From UBA3076 sp964646435 (GTDB lineage: Bacteria; Desulfobacterota; Dissulfuribacteria; Dissulfuribacterales; UBA3076), in the NCBI GenBank assembly GCA_964646435.1, contig CAZYEJ010000003.1, forward strand, positions 15,220 to 79,219: 64,000 nt of DNA. Direction: 5' to 3'. A model generated the notes under the pieces. It worked only from the letters and a program-made list of their open reading frames with translations, was not told the DNA's origin and did not search any database. Made by a program: the position numbers and the translations under genes. How positions within the stretch are numbered: the first letter of the stretch is position 1; the number at the start of each line of letters is the position of its first letter. Of the stretch, positions 60,064-64,000 are shown in pieces.

Positions 60064-62576
60064 ATGGCTAATCAGGAACGACTTCCTCATATACCATTTC
60101 AAAGGGAAGAGGTTGAAAGACCTTTGCGCGGACGTGCATTCCCGGGCGCCCCACGGGTTCGCCCAAGAGATGACCGGCTTGCTCACGGAGATAAAATCAG
60201 TGGAGAGATGGATCAAACTGTCCGGGATATCGCGCAAACGCGTGACCAACTGGGAATTACACCGGATCGGTTGAGGGTGCTTGAGTTTGAGGTTTTAGAT
60301 GTCAACCAGCGGGAGTTGTTGATCAGAAGCTTTAAAATTGCAGTTGTCGAAGAATTACAAGACACGGTTGATGGTGCTGACCGCTACCGCTTACTTATCC
60401 AGTTTCTTACCAGTGAATCCCTGAACGCTTTTGAGAAGGAGCTTCAACTATATCGGGCGGAGAGCCGAGAAAAAGCACTGCTGACCTATGCCCAGAGGAG
60501 GGACCTCTTTGATGCCCTGAACCGAGTTGCGCGACTTGGCCCGGAGGACCGAAAGGGACCCAGGCTTAAACGAAAAGGCACTCCGGCAAGAGATCGATTC
60601 TATGTAGATTTGGATCTCTGGTATGATGGTACGGCGGAAGGTTATCGAGAGACTGAGCAGATGATCCGGTCCGTACTCACCAAGACCCATGGGCATCTTG
60701 TAGGTGATTTATTCTGCATTCCCAGTCTGCTTCTCGGCAAGGCTGAAATAAACGCTCAAATACTTGAACAGTTGCTCCAGCTTGATTTTGTGGCGACAAT
60801 TGACCTTCCGGTCGAACCTCTGCCAGAAGAGGCGTTCGATCTTTTCGATCCTCCTCCGGATATAGAACCTACCTTAGAAGGTGAAGATGTCCCCATGGCT
60901 TGCATAGTGGATTCCGGCGTTTTTTCAGGACATCCTCTCTTGCGTAAGGGTATGGTCTTAGAGGAAAATGATTTTGGGGCAGTAGAGGAAAGTGAGGGTG
61001 ATTTAAACGGACACGGGACTGGGATCGCGGGTATTGTGGTTTACGGCGATGTGGCACAGGCCATGGCAGGACATGATTGGATACCGAAAGTCCGTATTTG
61101 TAGCGCAAAGGTGTTGAGAAATGATCCGGTTTGGAATACCCCGGTTTTTCCTGAAGAGGTTCGGCCCGAATCAATATTAGAAGAAGCGATAAGATATTTT
61201 TATGAGGAACGGGGATGCCGCGTGTTCAATCTATCCATTGGTGACAGTGATCAAGTCTATGCCGGCGGGAGGCAATTTCCATGGGCTGAGATGCTGGATA
61301 ATCTGTCACGCGAATTGGACATCATTATCGTGGTAAGCGCAGGGAATGTCTGCGATCCTGAAATCCCTAATGGAAATTCAAGGGAAGAAATACGAGAGTC
61401 AGCGCGGAATCAGTTGTTAAATCCAGAGCATCGCCTTATAGCCCCCGGAACTGCTGCTGTTTGCTTGTCAGTGGGATCAGTCGCAAGGAGAGAGGACCCA
61501 TACAATAGTGGCGGTAATGCAATGCCCCGCTTAGCCGTTTCTCCGAGAAAAGCTCCATCGGTATTTACCAGAACAGGCTTTGGTGTAGCCAAGGCCATAA
61601 AGCCTGATTTTGTTTCCTATGGTGGGAATTATGCGCTTCAACAGATTCCAGGTGGCGATAAAGTGTGGGTACCCAAGGACCCAAATCTTGGGGAACCGAC
61701 ACTGCGAAATTCTCTCCAAGATGGCCGATGGTTCAGGGCCTTCTCGGTACCAGCTTGGCAGCGCCCCATGTAACACATATAGCAGCCCTAATTGAACATG
61801 CTCTAAAACATCAGTTGGAGGATAATCCTTCAGCGAATCTGATCAGGGCTATGATGGCTAACTCGGCAAGTGTGCCTGAAAATATTAGGGAGTGGCTTCG
61901 GAATTCACAAGATATTCACGATAACCGCGAAATGCCTCGCAAAGGAGAATATTTACTCCGGTTAGTGGGTTTTGGGGAACCTCAGGATGACATTTGCTGG
62001 TCCCATCGGAACCGCGTCACTTTATTTGCAGAAGATGTTCTTCCCCTAAGATCATTTCACATCTATTCTATCCGTATCCCGCCAGACTTTCTCCAAAGCT
62101 CCGGACATAAGAAAATTGCCATCAGTCTGGCCTATGATCCTCCGATTCGGTTAAGCAGAAAAGATTATATTGCAACGAGGATGTTTTTTGAGGTGTACAG
62201 AGGACTGACATCAGAGCAGGTGGAGAATTTCCGGCGGGCAAAAGAGAGAGGGGAAGATTTGGATTTGCCATCAGTCCCATCGAGTGCGAAGACCAATTTT
62301 ACTCCAGGCTATCAGGTCCTTCAAACGTCAACGGTTCAACTTAGGACATGGCAAAAAGGGCCGAGAGGCGGTAAAGATCTTTTCAAGGTGCCTGATAATA
62401 TGGATGAGCCAAACCTCACTATTCTGGTGACGGCAAAAGAGCAATTTCCTCATCCGGAGGGACTAGACACTCAGTCATACGCGCTTGTTGTGACATTTTC
62501 GTTTGATGGTGAAGATATCGGCCTTTATAATCTTGTCCGCCAGAGGGTGAGGATTAGAGAAAGGGTTAGAGTTTAG
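60064..62576 (+). pseudogene. ietS: Subtilisin-like (S8) protease of the IetAS pair, split by a frameshift
   Basis: Two overlapping frames together make one protein of about 837 residues. The first frame (60064-61773) has a large N-terminal region, Asp283 in CIVDSGVFSGHPL and His317 in LNGHGTGIAGIV; it then reads out of frame to a stop at 61771. The second (about 61740-62576) has GTSLAAPHVTHIAAL with the catalytic Ser (codon 61752-61754) and the C-terminal part. The frames meet near 61740: one missing base (or two extra) separates them. As written, the protease lacks its serine. A sequencing error, true decay, or programmed shift are all possible. Confidence 0.7.
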
Positions 62577-62659
62577 AATAGGTTGTCAGCGGAAATCTGG
62601 CATCTCAAATGTGGTGATAATTTTAGGGTAATGTGCATTTATTTAGCTTGAGAGTGAGG

Positions 62660-62794
62660 ATGGTGGACGAGAGAACGTTCGTCTGCGAACAATTTGATTT
62701 ACTTTTTTCAGAGCTAACGCCTCCATTCACATGGTCCCTGCTTGCGATACGACGGACTGAGGAGTTGCGTGAGGGACTTGATAAAAAAGAATAG
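62660..62794 (+). CDS. Possible small open frame after ietS
   Basis: A 44-codon frame from ATG 62660, MVDERTFVCEQFDLLFSELT, ending DKKE at TAG. The nearest GAGG is right before the ATG, which is too close for a normal site. It might be a real short gene or the tail of a decayed one; nothing else is seen between ietS and the binding-protein gene. Confidence 0.25.
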   Translation: MVDERTFVCEQFDLLFSELTPPFTWSLLAIRRTEELREGLDKKE

Positions 62795-62824
62795 AACTAC
62801 TCTTTTGGAAGGAGAGATGTCGCC

Positions 62825-63964
62825 ATGAATAAGAAAACATGGATCGGTGTTGCAGCCGTGGTTGTCGTTGTGGCGATCATTGCGGTTATTTGGACAAGCA
62901 AGTCTCCAGACAAGAGTGTGATTACGATAGGTGCCACATTGCCCCTCAGTGGCGACGCCGCAGTCTGGGGCAAGAACACCCAGGAGGGCATCGATCTTGC
63001 CGTCGAAGAGATTAACGCATCGGGTGGAGTTCTGGGTCGCAAACTTGTTGTCGTCTACGAGGACACAAAAGGTTTAGCCAAAGAGGGGGTGACAGCCTAT
63101 CGCAAATTGACCACCGTAGACAAAGTCAACGTAATCATCGATGACAGCGTGAGCGGTGTGACACTTGCCATGGCACCCATTGCTCAGAAGGACCATGTTG
63201 TTGTTGTGGCAACTGGAGCAACTGCTCCCAAGATTTCCGAAGCTGGTGCATACATCTTCCGTGTTTGGAATTCCGATGCCCACGAAGGCGAAGTATCTGC
63301 TGACTATGCCTTTGACACGCTCGGTTTTCGTTCAGTTGCCATCCTGTACATAAACAACGAATACGGAAAAGGCCTCGAGCAGGTATTCAGATCGCGCTTG
63401 GTGGAGCGTGGAGGTAACATCCCTACTTCGGAGAGTTTTGCGCAGAGCGCTACGAATATAAGGACACAATTGACAAAGATTCAGGCCAGCAAACCCGACG
63501 GCCTCTATGTGGTTGGTTATCCCAAGGAGATTCCAATAGCTCTCAAACAAGCCAAGGAACTGGGGTTGAACTTGCCGCTGATAGGAACTGTGGCCATGCA
63601 AGATCCTCAACTAATTCAAACTGCTGGAGATGCTGCCGAAGGCTTGATGTTCCCTTACCCAAAAGACCCCGGTGGGCAGTACGTCACACTATTCAAAGAG
63701 GCTTTCCAGAAGAAATATGGGAAAGAACCGGGCATTACAGCTGACGTAGGTTATGACGCTGCAAAGATGATTGCGAAGGCTATGGAGTTGTCAGGTGGGC
63801 CCGCTGGCGAAAACATTCAAAAAGGCCTCACCATGCTGAAGGACTATCCGGGCGTTTCTGGAACGATGACGTTCGACGAGAACGGCGATGTACATAAGCC
63901 CATGGGAATTAAGATTGTGATGAAAGGCCTTTTTCGTTGGCATGAATCAGTAATTTCCGGTTAG
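62825..63964 (+). CDS. ABC transporter substrate-binding protein, branched-chain amino acid type
   Basis: Periplasmic binding protein of 379 residues, LivK-like (Peripla_BP_6 fold). A hydrophobic N-terminal segment (about residues 6-24, without a clear lipobox) precedes TIGATLPLSGDAAVWGKN, the usual first strand of the family, then INASGGVLGRKLVVVYEDTK, YINNEYGKGLEQVF and ITADVGYDAAKMI. The ligand could be an amino acid, an aromatic compound or another small acid. GGAAGGAGAG lies nine bases before the ATG. Permease and ATPase genes would be expected beyond the window. Confidence 0.92.
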   Translation: MNKKTWIGVAAVVVVVAIIAVIWTSKSPDKSVITIGATLPLSGDAAVWGKNTQEGIDLAVEEINASGGVLGRKLVVVYEDTKGLAKEGVTAYRKLTTVDKVNVIIDDSVSGVTLAMAPIAQKDHVVVVATGATAPKISEAGAYIFRVWNSDAHEGEVSADYAFDTLGFRSVAILYINNEYGKGLEQVFRSRLVERGGNIPTSESFAQSATNIRTQLTKIQASKPDGLYVVGYPKEIPIALKQAKELGLNLPLIGTVAMQDPQLIQTAGDAAEGLMFPYPKDPGGQYVTLFKEAFQKKYGKEPGITADVGYDAAKMIAKAMELSGGPAGENIQKGLTMLKDYPGVSGTMTFDENGDVHKPMGIKIVMKGLFRWHESVISG

Positions 63965-64000
63965 GTTCTTGCATGTAACCGTTTTCTTTTTCTTCGTTTT

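Overview
The window looks like part of a Desulfobacterota (former Deltaproteobacteria) chromosome. This is inferred from gene content and order: an exosortase-type (XrtA/PEP-CTERM) polysaccharide locus, a ThiD-ThiN fusion, a short ArgA, a SEC-C methionine aminopeptidase, a DUF6485 protein, and midA divergent from dnaN-gyrB. No rRNA marker is present, so the rank is uncertain. One run of 100 N (4891-4990) shows this is a scaffolded draft.

Region 1 (106-18345, all minus strand) is a surface polysaccharide cluster. It contains a Wza-like exporter, an outer-membrane barrel, a Wzz-like chain-length protein, a tyrosine autokinase and an ExeA-like ATPase. Next come CDP-sugar genes (rfbF, rfbG, a C-methyltransferase, an SDR and a UGM-like flavoprotein), then a large repeat-rich secreted GDSL/SGNH protein, and finally a Wzm/Wzt ABC exporter. 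Together they would make a CDP-linked, probably C-methylated 6-deoxysugar, build a polymer and move it out of the cell.

Region 2 (18.7-54 kb) is mostly housekeeping. It holds an HNH protein, a degenerate Tpt1-like protein overlapping an M48 protease, lspA, groES-groEL under a perfect CIRCE operator, a ComM-like ATPase, serS, a HAD phosphatase, midA, dnaN-gyrB, rimO-panD-panC-VKOR, thiC-thiDN-fumarase, map, argS, argA, secA and argJ. Among these lie two small unknown proteins. One, at 42064, has a near-consensus promoter containing a perfect inverted repeat.

Region 3 (52.4-62.6 kb) is a decaying defence and mobile-element island. It has a PIF1-like helicase with HRDC and HTH domains, a ParB-DNA methyltransferase broken by several lesions, a vapBC pair between 90-bp direct repeats, an XRE regulator with an internal stop, IS110- and Y1-transposase tails, and an ietA-ietS pair (AAA ATPase plus subtilisin) whose protease is split by a frameshift just before the catalytic serine. 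A branched-chain amino acid type ABC binding protein closes the window.

The most notable unlisted signal is a family of short intergenic elements. Three full copies of 156-159 bp (24373, 33571, 42398) have related inverted ends and 8-bp target duplications. Two half copies (44566, 52321) and two solo ends also occur. They look like a non-autonomous, IS66-like mobile element (MITE). At least four other small dispersed or inverted repeat types also sit in intergenic DNA.
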